A program made the translations under genes and the position numbers. From JANOBD01 sp031411495 (GTDB lineage: Bacteria; Planctomycetota; Phycisphaerae; Tepidisphaerales; Tepidisphaeraceae), in contig JANOBD010000211.1 of NCBI GenBank assembly GCA_031411495.1, forward strand, positions 43,941 to 107,940: 64,000 bases of DNA, written 5' to 3'. Below the pieces are notes generated by a model. The model did no database searches. It was not told the origin of the DNA and worked only from the letters and a program-made list of their open reading frames with translations. This document shows, in pieces, positions 43,604 to 52,917 of this stretch (position 1 is its first letter; each line of letters begins with the position of its first letter).

Positions 43604-44527
43604 TCAGGTGCTGCGAAACTGGTGAATCGTCTTCGAGTCTCGCGTCTCCCCTTGCCACTTGAGCAGATTCTTCGGCCCTCGAATCCAAAACGGGATGAGG
43701 ATCGAGGCCATGATCACGATCGTGATCGCACCGCCCACTTTCATCAGATTGACCGCGACCCACGTGTACTTGCCGGTGGTCGGATCGTAATGCAGGCAGG
43801 TCAGCAGGATGCGATCGACGGTGGAACCGATCGTGCCGTGCGAGGCTTCGATGAGCGAGAGCTGCATCGTCCGATCGTCGAACTCCACGCCTTCTGCGGC
43901 CTTGGGGTACAGGTATCGGGTCACCTTGCCTTCCGGCGAAAGGATCATCAGCACCGCCGGATGGGCGAACTGCGTCTGGCCGTCAACGGTGACCTTTTTG
44001 AACTTGTATCCGACCGCGTTCGCGACCTGCGCGATCGGCTCCGGGTTGGCGGTGAGCAGCTTCCACGCCGTCGCAGCACCCGGGGTGCCCATCTTCTGGA
44101 CGTACGACTCTTTCTTGGCCTTCGCGTCGGCGGGGACCTCGCTGGGATTGATGCTGAGCTGGATCACGGCGAACTCGGTGCCCGCGTCGAGCTTGATGTT
44201 CTTCACCGCACGCACCATGCCGGCCGACATCTTGTCGCAAAGCATCGGGCACTCGTAGTAGCCGAGCCAGAGAATCGTGGGCCGATTCGGCCGGAGAATG
44301 CTGCCGAATGTGATCGTTTCGCCGTCTTCATTGCGCAGTTGCGCATCGAGCGGGACTTGTGCGCCCGGCTTTTCGTCAACACCCACTTCATCCGGCTTGT
44401 ACAGCTCCAGCGGCTTGTTGTACGTCCCGAGTTCCGGCTGCTTGTACTGGGCGCGGCAGAGCGGGACGATCGCGAGGATCGTCGTGCAGACGAGAGTTTG
44501 AAAACCCAAGATTCGCATGTGGTCCAT
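43604..44527 (-). CDS. SCO1/SenC-type copper chaperone for cytochrome oxidase
   Basis: The 307-residue protein starts at ATG 44527 and has a signal peptide (ILGFQTLVCTTILAIVPLCR). The thioredoxin-like domain carries the copper/thiol motif LGYYECPMLCDKMSAGMVRA (CxxxC) and the conserved His in FAHPAVLMILSPEGKVTRYL. Unlike most SCO proteins it has a C-terminal membrane helix (AITIVIMASILIPFWI), so the domain is tethered at that end too. It should deliver copper to the CuA centre of the subunit II encoded directly downstream. Confidence 0.9.
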   Translation of the reverse strand: MDHMRILGFQTLVCTTILAIVPLCRAQYKQPELGTYNKPLELYKPDEVGVDEKPGAQVPLDAQLRNEDGETITFGSILRPNRPTILWLGYYECPMLCDKMSAGMVRAVKNIKLDAGTEFAVIQLSINPSEVPADAKAKKESYVQKMGTPGAATAWKLLTANPEPIAQVANAVGYKFKKVTVDGQTQFAHPAVLMILSPEGKVTRYLYPKAAEGVEFDDRTMQLSLIEASHGTIGSTVDRILLTCLHYDPTTGKYTWVAVNLMKVGGAITIVIMASILIPFWIRGPKNLLKWQGETRDSKTIHQFRST

Positions 44528-44542
44528 CCCGTTGCTGATTTC

Positions 44543-44887
44543 TCAGCGCTTCGGGCCGGCTCCCTTGGTTTCGATCATGATGTCCATCGCTCGCGCGAGT
44601 CCGATGTGGACGAACTCTTTTTTGGGCTGTTCGCCTTCCTTTTCGGGAGGCGTGAGATTCCACGCGACCTGAGGGTCGTTAAGCTTCTCGCGCTGCGGGG
44701 CCCATGTTTTTTGACCGAGTGAGAGCAGGCCAGCTTTTTCAGCTTCGTCGTAGTTACGAGAAAGCTGTGCTTGTGTCACATAGTTATAGCCAGCCTGCGT
44801 CCCGACAATCGCCACTGCGACAAGAAGACCGCTCACCACGCCGAGCACGGTGATCAGTGGGATGTTGATGTCATCTCGAAGCGACAT
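44543..44887 (-). CDS. Small membrane protein of the ACIII/oxidase cluster
   Basis: The start is set at ATG 44887 (MSLRDDINIPLITVLGVVSG), giving 114 residues; the longer upstream frame has no support. It has one N-terminal membrane helix (ITVLGVVSGLLVAVAIVGTQ) and a soluble tail with YEAEKAGLLSLGQKT-like charged segments. No cofactor motif is visible. It lies between actF and SCO. Small proteins at this place are common in such clusters and may be assembly or accessory subunits; the exact role is unknown. Confidence 0.65.
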   Translation of the reverse strand: MSLRDDINIPLITVLGVVSGLLVAVAIVGTQAGYNYVTQAQLSRNYDEAEKAGLLSLGQKTWAPQREKLNDPQVAWNLTPPEKEGEQPKKEFVHIGLARAMDIMIETKGAGPKR

Positions 44888-44979
44888 AAGTTCTTTCCGG
44901 TTGGCGGCCTGCGGTGGGCGGTCGGCGGCGAAAACATTGTTTCTACCGCAGCCCGCGGACCGACGACCGCAAACCTCTC

Positions 44980-46476
44980 TCACATGTTCACAAACGCAAG
45001 CGACTCTGGCGTACGCGGATCACCGATCGGCCGCAAGTTCGCGCGGCCGAGCTGATGGACGAAGTAGAACAGGAACAGGCCGATCACACCTAGCGACGTC
45101 GCGAGCACCGCGACATCCAATATGAACTCGCCGTTGTTGTATTCGGGCATGATCAGCCAATACATGTCGACGAAGTGAGCGACAAGCATCCAGCACGCAC
45201 CGACGATCAACGCCTCTTTGCTGCGCTTGATGTGCCGGCTGATCAGATAGGCGAACGGAATGATGAAATGCCCGAAGAGCAGGGCGATGGAAAGGCCGGC
45301 GTACTGACCCTGATAGCCCTGCGTGTTGTGGGCCAGATCGGCCGACGTCACGCCGCGCCGCGCCCACCAGAAGATTTCTTCCGGCAGGCTCGCGTACCAC
45401 TGCAGCATGAACTGGCTGAAGCCGATGTAGCCCCAGAAAAAGACGAACGTGAAGAGGTACTTGCCCAGATCATGAAAGTGTTCGGTCGTTACAGATTTCT
45501 GAACAAACCCTTTGGATTGCAGTGCGCGGTACGTGAGGATCGCAGTCGCAAACATGCCGATCATGCCGCCCGCAAAAATGTAGACGCCGAAGATCGTGCT
45601 GTACCAGTGGTGGTCCAGGCTCATAATCATGTCGAATGCGGCAAACGTCAGGGTCAGCGCGAACGCGATGATGCCGACAGGGGCGAGAATCGCGAGCTTC
45701 CGGCTAATATTCGGATCACCGGTCGTGTCCTGCTGACGGCTTTTGCCGACAAAGTGCCAGGCGAGCAGCGTCCAGACGAGGAAATAGAAGACGATGCGAA
45801 TCGTAAAGAAACCCTTACTGAGCCAGGGCTGCTTTTCCTGGGCGAGTTCGTCGTAGGTATTCCAGGAGTACTTGGAGTGCTCGCCGACAGGCTCGAGTTC
45901 TCCTTCAGACTCTTCGGATGCAGCGCCCATGTGCTCGGCCGAAGGATCAGCCTTCTGCGCAGCCATGTGTTCGGCGGCGATGTCTTTACCGGCGTCCGGC
46001 GAGGCGTCTGCGAGTTGAACGTCCAGCGGCTTGCTAAGAGCGGTTTCGGGCGCCATGTGATGCTCGGCAACGACATGAGCAACCGCCCACGGATAGAGCT
46101 CGCCCCCTTTTTCGCCCCAAACCGGGATGAGCAGTGGAATCGCCAGGATGCCGAGGAACGGCAACGAGGCTGCCAGCGCTTCCGGCACGCGGCGGACGTT
46201 CACGCTCCAGCCCACCTTCACCATGTGCTGCATCAGCGTGAAGAAGAGTCCGCCTCCTCCGATGCTGAGACAGAACGCGAAGCCAACAAGGTACGCGTGG
46301 TAGAAGCGCGCATGGTGTGCGCGAGCATGCTCGCCGCCAGCGAAGAACCCCATCGCTACGCCGACTGCGAGCAGGACGAGGCTGATGACGAGTGCGCCGA
46401 GTTTGAATCCACTCCCGGCGTTGCCGAGTTGGACCTTCTCGTCGACCATCTGGATGTTACTGCCGTGTGATGCCAC
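44980..46476 (-). CDS. actF: Alternative complex III subunit ActF
   Basis: The 498-residue membrane protein starts at GTG 46476, with GAGGAAATCCC upstream. It has about ten helices, for example GALVISLVLLAVGVAMGFFA, FYHAYLVGFAFCLSIGGGGL, FFTIRIVFYFLVWTLLAWHF and ALTLTFAAFDMIMSLDHHWY. The last motif and YLFTFVFFWGYIGFSQFMLQ are typical of ActF (NrfD-like relative). A ~60-residue hydrophilic loop (LADASPDAGKDIAAEHMAAQ ...) interrupts the protein near residues 155-215. It is the sixth gene of the ACIII operon and contributes to the membrane part facing the oxidase. Confidence 0.92.
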   Translation of the reverse strand: MASHGSNIQMVDEKVQLGNAGSGFKLGALVISLVLLAVGVAMGFFAGGEHARAHHARFYHAYLVGFAFCLSIGGGGLFFTLMQHMVKVGWSVNVRRVPEALAASLPFLGILAIPLLIPVWGEKGGELYPWAVAHVVAEHHMAPETALSKPLDVQLADASPDAGKDIAAEHMAAQKADPSAEHMGAASEESEGELEPVGEHSKYSWNTYDELAQEKQPWLSKGFFTIRIVFYFLVWTLLAWHFVGKSRQQDTTGDPNISRKLAILAPVGIIAFALTLTFAAFDMIMSLDHHWYSTIFGVYIFAGGMIGMFATAILTYRALQSKGFVQKSVTTEHFHDLGKYLFTFVFFWGYIGFSQFMLQWYASLPEEIFWWARRGVTSADLAHNTQGYQGQYAGLSIALLFGHFIIPFAYLISRHIKRSKEALIVGACWMLVAHFVDMYWLIMPEYNNGEFILDVAVLATSLGVIGLFLFYFVHQLGRANLRPIGDPRTPESLAFVNM

Positions 46477-46504
46477 GGGATTTCCTCAATTCTAGAGTTC
46501 CGAC

Positions 46505-47293
46505 TTACTGCAGGTTGTTCTGCTGATCTGCTGGCACGGCACTCTTTGGAGCGCTTTGTGCGATTTGCAGCGTGCGAACGTAAACGACCACGGCCCATCG
46601 TTCTTCGGGCGTGAGCTGAGTGCCCAGGCCGCCCATCTTGCGAATGCCGTTGTTGATCGTGTTGTACAGATGTCCGTTCGGCCGGCTGATGCGGATCGCA
46701 TCGGTCATGTTCGAGGGTTGAACCCACCCGGTCGCCCCAGCGCCGAGCTCACCCGCGCGAATATTCACCGGACCATTGCCTTGGCCATCTTCGCCGTGGC
46801 ACATGCGGCAGGTGATGTTGAACTTTTCCTGCCCGAGCAGCAAAAGAGCACGAGCCGACTCCGGGTGGTCGAGCTTCGTCTGGATCTGTGAGGGATAGCC
46901 GGCTAGGAACTGCGGTCCGGCCTTGCCATCGGCCGACTGCGTGTAGCCGAGGTAGTACGCATCATCCTGAAACAGTTCGCCGCGGGCGATCGTGCCCGGA
47001 ACGCGTGAACGGTATTCGCGACCGTCGTTGAACAACGGGTTTGCGTCCTGTGCTTTGAACTTCACCTGATTGTCCATGTCCTGGACGAGATGTATTCGTG
47101 GCTGGCGCTTGGACATGTCCGTTCGCGCGCTCAGCGCCAGCGAGATCGGCAGCCAGGTAAACACGACCAGCGCCACCGCAACCAGCGGCAGCCACACGGG
47201 CACTTTCCATCGCTTGAAGCCGGCCCACGCCAGGCGCGTGCTCGGATCGGCTTTCAGAAGCGGCAGGACTTTTTTGGCGTTCATTTCACTCAC
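46505..47293 (-). CDS. actE: Alternative complex III monoheme cytochrome c subunit ActE
   Basis: The 262-residue protein starts at GTG 47293 behind AAGGAGATCCGCA. It has an N-terminal membrane anchor (VPVWLPLVAVALVVFTWLPI) and a single c-type heme motif, TCRMCHGEDGQGNGPV, with a likely axial Met in GIRKMGGLG. ActE is the mobile-like electron-exit cytochrome of ACIII and passes electrons towards the oxidase. The gene is the fifth of the operon, 29 nt before actF. Confidence 0.93.
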   Translation of the reverse strand: MSEMNAKKVLPLLKADPSTRLAWAGFKRWKVPVWLPLVAVALVVFTWLPISLALSARTDMSKRQPRIHLVQDMDNQVKFKAQDANPLFNDGREYRSRVPGTIARGELFQDDAYYLGYTQSADGKAGPQFLAGYPSQIQTKLDHPESARALLLLGQEKFNITCRMCHGEDGQGNGPVNIRAGELGAGATGWVQPSNMTDAIRISRPNGHLYNTINNGIRKMGGLGTQLTPEERWAVVVYVRTLQIAQSAPKSAVPADQQNNLQ

Positions 47294-47325
47294 TGCGGAT
47301 CTCCTTCAGGAGATGGGTAGCTTCG

Positions 47326-47949
47326 TCAGTCCTCAACGCGTTCCAACGCGAGCGGATGCGTGTCACGCAACAGCTTGAGCACGGCCGCTTCGTCGTACTT
47401 CGGGTCACTGGTTTCAATCACGACGAAGAATCGATCATCGGTGACCCGCTTGAAGCGGTGATTGCGAAGCAGCGGGTTGAAGTGCATCGGCAGGCCGTTC
47501 AGAAACAACATGCCGAACACCGCGGCGAACGCGCTGAAAAGAATCGTCAACTCGAACATGATCGGGATATACGCCGGCGTCGAGAGGAACGGCTTGCCGG
47601 AGATCAGGAACTGGTAGCCGCTGAAGTTCGAAAGCCCGGGATACTCGCCCGCCATGGTGTAGTGGGTAAGAAACGTTGCCGTACAGAGTCCGGTCAATCC
47701 GCCGCAGAGAACGATCCAGGGAAGAATGGTCATGCGGATCCCCACGTATTTTTCCACGTGGTGAATCGGGAACGGGCTGTGAAGGTCAAAATGTTTGAAG
47801 CCGGCATTGCGGACGGCTGCTGCGGCATGCGCGGCGGCGGTCACGTCGTCATACTCGGCCATAATCGCGACGGTCGTGGTCGATTCAATATCGATCGACG
47901 TATCGATCGATGGGTCGCGGGTGAGTTCAATCGGGTCTGCTACAGACAT
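47326..47949 (-). CDS. actD: Alternative complex III subunit ActD
   Basis: The 207-residue protein starts at ATG 47949 and belongs to the DUF3341 family. After a short hydrophilic N-terminus it shows VAIMAEYDDVTAAAHAAAAV and FDLHSPFPIHHVEKYVGI, the typical ActD entry. Two membrane helices follow: LPWIVLCGGLTGLCTATFLT and YIPIMFELTILFSAFAAVFG. The C-terminal DDRFFVVIETSDPKYDEAAV matches the family ending. ActD is a structural membrane subunit of ACIII without cofactors. Confidence 0.93.
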   Translation of the reverse strand: MSVADPIELTRDPSIDTSIDIESTTTVAIMAEYDDVTAAAHAAAAVRNAGFKHFDLHSPFPIHHVEKYVGIRMTILPWIVLCGGLTGLCTATFLTHYTMAGEYPGLSNFSGYQFLISGKPFLSTPAYIPIMFELTILFSAFAAVFGMLFLNGLPMHFNPLLRNHRFKRVTDDRFFVVIETSDPKYDEAAVLKLLRDTHPLALERVED

Positions 47950-47991
47950 GGCTTTATCCTCGGTAACTTGTTCGAAAGCGTCGCTTCCGAT

Positions 47992-49503
47992 TTACCAATT
48001 GCCTCCACGCCAGGGTTTGCTTTCCTTGGCCGCATCGCCGCTGGGTTCGTGCGAAGTTGCGCCGGACGTGTGATGCGGATCGGTTTCATGGCCGTGGTCG
48101 TGAATGTGAGCCTGCGGCATGATCGATTTCACTTCCGCCATGGCGATGATCGGCAGGAAGCGAAGGAACAGCAGGAAGCCGGTGAGGAACAACCCGAATG
48201 TGCCGGCGAACATGCAGATGTCGACGAGCGTCGGATGGAACATGCCCCACGAACTCGGCAGTTGTGAACGATGAAGGCTCGTGCAGATGATGACGAATCG
48301 TTCGAACCACATGCCGATGTTGGCGAACATCGCCACCGTCATCACGATCCAGAGATTCTGTCTGCAGTATTTGACCCACAGGAACTGGGGCGCAACGACA
48401 TTGCACCACACCATCGACCAGAAGAACGGCCAGTAGGGGCCGAACGGGCGATTGGTGAATGTGAACTGCTCGGCCTTGGAGGCCGAGTACCAGGCCATGA
48501 AGAACTCGACAGCATAGGCGTACGACACGATCATGCCGGTGGCGAGCATGATCTTGCACATGTTGTCGATGTGCCGCATCGTGATCAGGTCTTGCAGGCC
48601 GAGCCACTTGCGGCACGGAATGGCGAGGGTCAGCACCATCGCGAAGCCGCCGAAGATGGCCCCCGCGACGAAGTAGGGCGGGAAGATGGTGGTGTGCCAG
48701 CCGGGAAGTTGAGCGGTAGCGAAGTCAAACGACACGACCGAGTGAACGGAAAGCACCAGCGGGGTGGAGAGTGCACACAGCAGCAGGTACATCCGCTCAT
48801 AGCGATGCCAGGCGCGGCTCGAACCGGTCCAGCCGAGGCTGATGAACGCATAGAAGTAATATTCGAGCTTGGAGCGAGACCGATCTCGCATCGTCGCGAG
48901 ATCAGGCACCATGCCGACGTACCAGAACATCAGGGAAACGGTGAAGTACGTGCCGACCGCGAAGACGTCCCATTCCAGCGGGCTGCGGAACTGTGGCCAC
49001 ATGCCCATCTGATTCGGAATCGGGAACAGCCAATAGGCGAGCCACGGACGCCCGACGTGAATGCCGGGGTACATGGCGGCGCAAATGACCGCGAAGATCG
49101 TCATCGCTTCAGAGAAGCGGTTGATGCTCGTACGCCAATTCTGACGGAAGAGGAAGAGAATCGCGCTGATGAGCGTACCGGCGTGGCCGATGCCGACCCA
49201 GAACACGAAGTTGACGATCGGCCATCCCCACGACACGCGGTTGGTGTTTCCCCACACGCCGACGCCCGTGGAGAAGAGCATCCCGAGCGTCACCAGAAGC
49301 ATGGTGAGCAGCGCCAGGCTGAAGGTCAGGCAGACCACCCACGCCATCGGCATCGGGCGTTCGTGCGAGCTGGTGACGATGCGCGTCACTTCGCCGAAAC
49401 TTCGGCCGTTGACGACGAGCGGCGCGCGTTCGCGCGGATCGTCGTACGTATTGTCGATCTCGTCGACACTTCCGATCAGGGGCCCGGTTGAAATCGTTGC
49501 CAT
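47992..49503 (-). CDS. actC: Alternative complex III quinol-site membrane subunit ActC
   Basis: The 503-residue NrfD/PsrC-type protein starts at ATG 49503 and has about ten membrane helices, e.g. WVVCLTFSLALLTMLLVTLG, FWVGIGHAGTLISAILFLFR and FEDFVIICTSL-like RFVIICTSLHRSQLPSSWG. The TNRVSWGWPIVNFVFWVGIG stretch near the first quinol-side helix and HVGRPWLAYWLFPIPNQMGM are characteristic of ActC. It is believed to hold the quinol oxidation site and to conduct protons. It ends in a His-rich tail (AHIHDHGHETDPHHTSG). Confidence 0.95.
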   Translation of the reverse strand: MATISTGPLIGSVDEIDNTYDDPRERAPLVVNGRSFGEVTRIVTSSHERPMPMAWVVCLTFSLALLTMLLVTLGMLFSTGVGVWGNTNRVSWGWPIVNFVFWVGIGHAGTLISAILFLFRQNWRTSINRFSEAMTIFAVICAAMYPGIHVGRPWLAYWLFPIPNQMGMWPQFRSPLEWDVFAVGTYFTVSLMFWYVGMVPDLATMRDRSRSKLEYYFYAFISLGWTGSSRAWHRYERMYLLLCALSTPLVLSVHSVVSFDFATAQLPGWHTTIFPPYFVAGAIFGGFAMVLTLAIPCRKWLGLQDLITMRHIDNMCKIMLATGMIVSYAYAVEFFMAWYSASKAEQFTFTNRPFGPYWPFFWSMVWCNVVAPQFLWVKYCRQNLWIVMTVAMFANIGMWFERFVIICTSLHRSQLPSSWGMFHPTLVDICMFAGTFGLFLTGFLLFLRFLPIIAMAEVKSIMPQAHIHDHGHETDPHHTSGATSHEPSGDAAKESKPWRGGNW

Positions 49504-49560
49504 AACAGTTGCCAGTTCAAAAAGGCCAGTCGGCCGGATTCATTCTCAGAAATTCAAGCT

Positions 49561-52500
49561 TCAGCCCGCGTGTTCCGCCGCAGTCACAGGAGCCGACGCG
49601 AGCGATTCATTCGGATTTCGGATCTTCGCCATGTACTTCGTTCGAGCCCGCGTGTTGAGATCTTCCAGCACCGTGTAAGAACGCGGAATCTCGTGCCGCC
49701 GACGCACTTCCGACGAGGTGGACGCCGACTTGTCCAACAAATTGCCGAAGGTGATCGCCTGTGTCGGACATGCCTGCATACACGCGGTGACGACGTCGAA
49801 ATCGTCAACGGTAAACGCGGGCTGGCCGTTCGATTTCTCGCCGTCGGGAATGAGGCCCTTGGCCCAGTCGGCCTTTTTCTTGATCGTGGCGGCCTTGATG
49901 CGTTGCGTGCAGTACGAGCATTTTTCCATGACGCCGCGCATGCGGACCGTAACTTCGGGGTTAAACACCATTCGCCTGACGTGTTCGATTGACTGTTCCT
50001 GCTGCGTATCGGGAAGACCCAGCCAGGCGGAAGAAAGAATTTCCATGCCTCGGCCCTTGCGCGGCGAGCGGACTTGCCAGTCCATGTAGTTAAATCGACG
50101 AACCTTGTATGGACAGTTGTTTCCGCAATATCGCGTGCCGATGCAGCGGTTGTAGACCATCGTGTTGAGGCCTTCAGTATCGTGCACGGTAGCGGCGACC
50201 GGGCAGACCTGTTCGCACGGTGCAGACTCGCAGTGCTGACACATCATCGGCTGATAGACCACGTCAACGTTCTCGTAATCGGTGGCGTAGCGATCGGGTC
50301 CGACCGTGGTCTTGAAGTACCGGTCGATGCGGATCCAGTGCATTTCGCGATTCATCTTCACCATTGCTTTGCCAACGGTGGGGACGTTGTTCTCCGCCTG
50401 GCACGCGACAACGCACGCCATGCAGCCTGTGCAGGCAGACATGTCGATCGACATGCCCCACGCGTGGGGAACATTAAACGCGGTCGGCGCCCCCGGATCC
50501 TTTGCCTTGATGTTCGCCGCGGTGGCGACGTCCGGGTATGGCGCGTCCCACAACTGCAGCAGCGGGAGGCGTTCGCCGACGTGATCGACGAACTTTGGCT
50601 TGGCGATGTACTGCGCGAGCGTCGCGTCGCGGATGACCGAGCCGCTGGTGCCCTTGGGGCCGATGCGTTCGAACTCGCCTTTGGCGCCGAACTTGTCCAT
50701 CTGCTGGAAGTCTTGCGTCGTAACAAGTTCGTAAGTCTCGTTGAGCTTGTTGAGCGCGATGCTTCCGCTGGCGGAGTACATCTGATCGCCGCGGCGAATC
50801 TCGTAGGCGTTAAAACCGACGGATTCCGTTTTGTCGAGCGGGTTGTTGACGTCGCCGCCGATCGGACCGGCATCCGTGCGGCCGTATCCGAGCGGGAGGG
50901 TAATGACGCCCCTGGGCTGACCCCAGAGCACGTAAACCGGGATCTTCAGGCTTTGTGACGCCACCTTGATCTCGATCATATCGCCGGTGTTGAGCGTCAA
51001 CGCGTCGGCGTCGGTCTTGTTCATCAGCGCGGCGTTGTCCCAGACGAGCTTGGTGATCGAATCCGGGCATTCCTGCAACCACCCCAGGTTCGCGAACCGT
51101 CCGTCGAAGACCTGTGACGACTGCACGAAGCGAAGCTCGTAATCACCGCTGGCGGGAATCGACGTCGCCGCGATCGAGCCGGGCTTTTCGAGTGCGAGTT
51201 TCGGGAACGCGCTGTTCGGGACGAACCCGTCGTGAAGGCTCTTGCGCCAGTCGGCCTCGGCCGATGCGCCGGGCACTTGTGCACCGATCACGCGGCGGAC
51301 CTGCGAAAGTCCGTCCGTCTTCTCCTGGCCGGAGAGGATCGCAAGCAGTTCGATTGCCGATTTCGTGTCATAGAGCGGCTGGATCAGCGGCTGCTGCAGG
51401 ACGATCGAGCCGTCCCATGAGCGGCCATCGCCCCAGCTCTCGAGTGAATGTGAGCGCGGCAAATGCCAGTCGCAGGCTTTGCTGGTCTCGTCGGCGTAGA
51501 GGGAGAGGTGGGCTTTGAACGGGACGGTCGAAAGCTTGCCCTTGAAGTCGATTTCGACCGGAGCGTCGTAGACCGGATTGCCGCCCAGAATCAGCAGCGC
51601 GCTCACGCCATTGCCGATCTTATCGCCGAGCGTGCGCAGCGAACCGATGTGCGGCGTCTGCTGCGGAACCTCGTGGAAGGTGATTGTTGAATCGACCGAG
51701 CCGATGGCGAAGTTGATAGCGTACGCGAGCGCCTGAATAGGGGCCGGCGCCTGTAGACCCACGGCCACGACGCCATTCTTGCCGGACGTCCGCAGTTCGG
51801 CAGCAGCCGCGGCGACCCATGCCTTTTGCGGCTCGCTCAGGTCGGGTGCGGTCACGCCGGCGACGCCTAGCGCCGCGGCAAGGCCCAGCGCGATCGACGA
51901 AAGCTGCGAAGGCCGGATCGGAAGGCGATGGTCGGCGACAGAACCCGTCAGGCTGAAGCAACTCTCGGCGATGTACAGCCGGTTCATTGCTTTGTCGGTG
52001 TCCGCCATGCGACGACCCGCGGCCCAGTCGGCCGAATGTCGTACCTTGTTCGGATGGACGCCGAGCAAATCGCCATCGAGCGATACGATCGTCCGCGCCC
52101 GGTTCAGGTGATACAGGGCCCGCACGTTCTTTCGGAACGCCATCTGGCCGGCTTCGACTTCGGCATCACGCGTCAGCGGCTCGTACTCTGCCCACACCGT
52201 GTTCGGATACTTCTCAAGGAATTTCGCTTTCAGATCGGCCAGTGTAAGGCTGCTGGATGACTCGCTCAGGACGGCGATGGTGCCCTTGGATGCCGCGGCA
52301 TTGAACGCGGAGAGGAATGACTCCCAGGTCGACCGTCCGCTGGGACCGGCCTTAAGCTTCGCACTTTCGATGACCGAACGGGTGCGCGACGGGTCGTAGA
52401 GTTCCAGGACGCTCGCCTGCGAGAGCACATCCACCGCGCCCAGAAGGGGCGTGCCATCCGGTCGCGACCAGGTCGTGAACATCGGATGAAGCGGATTGCC

Positions 52501-52851
52501 TTCGATCTTGATCGGGCGGCCGTCGTAGCTGGTGACCAGGACGCTGTCGGCGACACCATTGCGTTCGATTGCGGATGCGTAGAACTCCGGAACACCGGGC
52601 AGCTGGTCGCGGAGGCCCGCGGTCGAGGGAACCAGTTCTTCCTTGGGCCAGCGCCGGCAACCGGTCGCAGTGATGCCTGCAACCGCCATTGAGGCGCCCA
52701 TCAGCTTCAGGAAGCGACGGCGGGGCATCGAGGCGATTTCCTTCGGATCGTAATCCGGGAACTCGCTCTCCAGATGCTTGAGGCTCTGATCGGAGCCGGC
52801 CATCTGCTCGAAGCTTCGCCAGTATTCAACTCCGGTGCGTCGGTCGCTCAT
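49561..52851 (-). CDS. actB: Alternative complex III Fe-S/molybdopterin-like subunit ActB
   Basis: The ~1096-residue protein starts at ATG 52851 (MSDRRTGVEYWRSFEQMAG). A Tat-type leader RRRFLKLMGASMAVAGITAT lies at about residues 45-65. The long middle part resembles a molybdopterin oxidoreductase that has lost the cofactor, as is usual for ActB. The last third is a NrfC-like Fe-S domain with four cysteine clusters: CTGCMACVVACQAENN, CQHCESAPCEQVCP, CIGTRYCGNNCPYK and CSYCTQRI with a later ACMQACP. By family these bind three [4Fe-4S] and one [3Fe-4S] cluster that carry electrons from the quinol site to the hemes. Second gene of the operon. Confidence 0.95.
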   Translation of the reverse strand: MSDRRTGVEYWRSFEQMAGSDQSLKHLESEFPDYDPKEIASMPRRRFLKLMGASMAVAGITATGCRRWPKEELVPSTAGLRDQLPGVPEFYASAIERNGVADSVLVTSYDGRPIKIEGNPLHPMFTTWSRPDGTPLLGAVDVLSQASVLELYDPSRTRSVIESAKLKAGPSGRSTWESFLSAFNAAASKGTIAVLSESSSSLTLADLKAKFLEKYPNTVWAEYEPLTRDAEVEAGQMAFRKNVRALYHLNRARTIVSLDGDLLGVHPNKVRHSADWAAGRRMADTDKAMNRLYIAESCFSLTGSVADHRLPIRPSQLSSIALGLAAALGVAGVTAPDLSEPQKAWVAAAAAELRTSGKNGVVAVGLQAPAPIQALAYAINFAIGSVDSTITFHEVPQQTPHIGSLRTLGDKIGNGVSALLILGGNPVYDAPVEIDFKGKLSTVPFKAHLSLYADETSKACDWHLPRSHSLESWGDGRSWDGSIVLQQPLIQPLYDTKSAIELLAILSGQEKTDGLSQVRRVIGAQVPGASAEADWRKSLHDGFVPNSAFPKLALEKPGSIAATSIPASGDYELRFVQSSQVFDGRFANLGWLQECPDSITKLVWDNAALMNKTDADALTLNTGDMIEIKVASQSLKIPVYVLWGQPRGVITLPLGYGRTDAGPIGGDVNNPLDKTESVGFNAYEIRRGDQMYSASGSIALNKLNETYELVTTQDFQQMDKFGAKGEFERIGPKGTSGSVIRDATLAQYIAKPKFVDHVGERLPLLQLWDAPYPDVATAANIKAKDPGAPTAFNVPHAWGMSIDMSACTGCMACVVACQAENNVPTVGKAMVKMNREMHWIRIDRYFKTTVGPDRYATDYENVDVVYQPMMCQHCESAPCEQVCPVAATVHDTEGLNTMVYNRCIGTRYCGNNCPYKVRRFNYMDWQVRSPRKGRGMEILSSAWLGLPDTQQEQSIEHVRRMVFNPEVTVRMRGVMEKCSYCTQRIKAATIKKKADWAKGLIPDGEKSNGQPAFTVDDFDVVTACMQACPTQAITFGNLLDKSASTSSEVRRRHEIPRSYTVLEDLNTRARTKYMAKIRNPNESLASAPVTAAEHAG

Positions 52852-52917
52852 CTCGTTCTTCCGATTGCTAAGTCCGTCTTCGTGTCTATCCAAACTCTCG
52901 CGGCCTGCTGTTCATTT

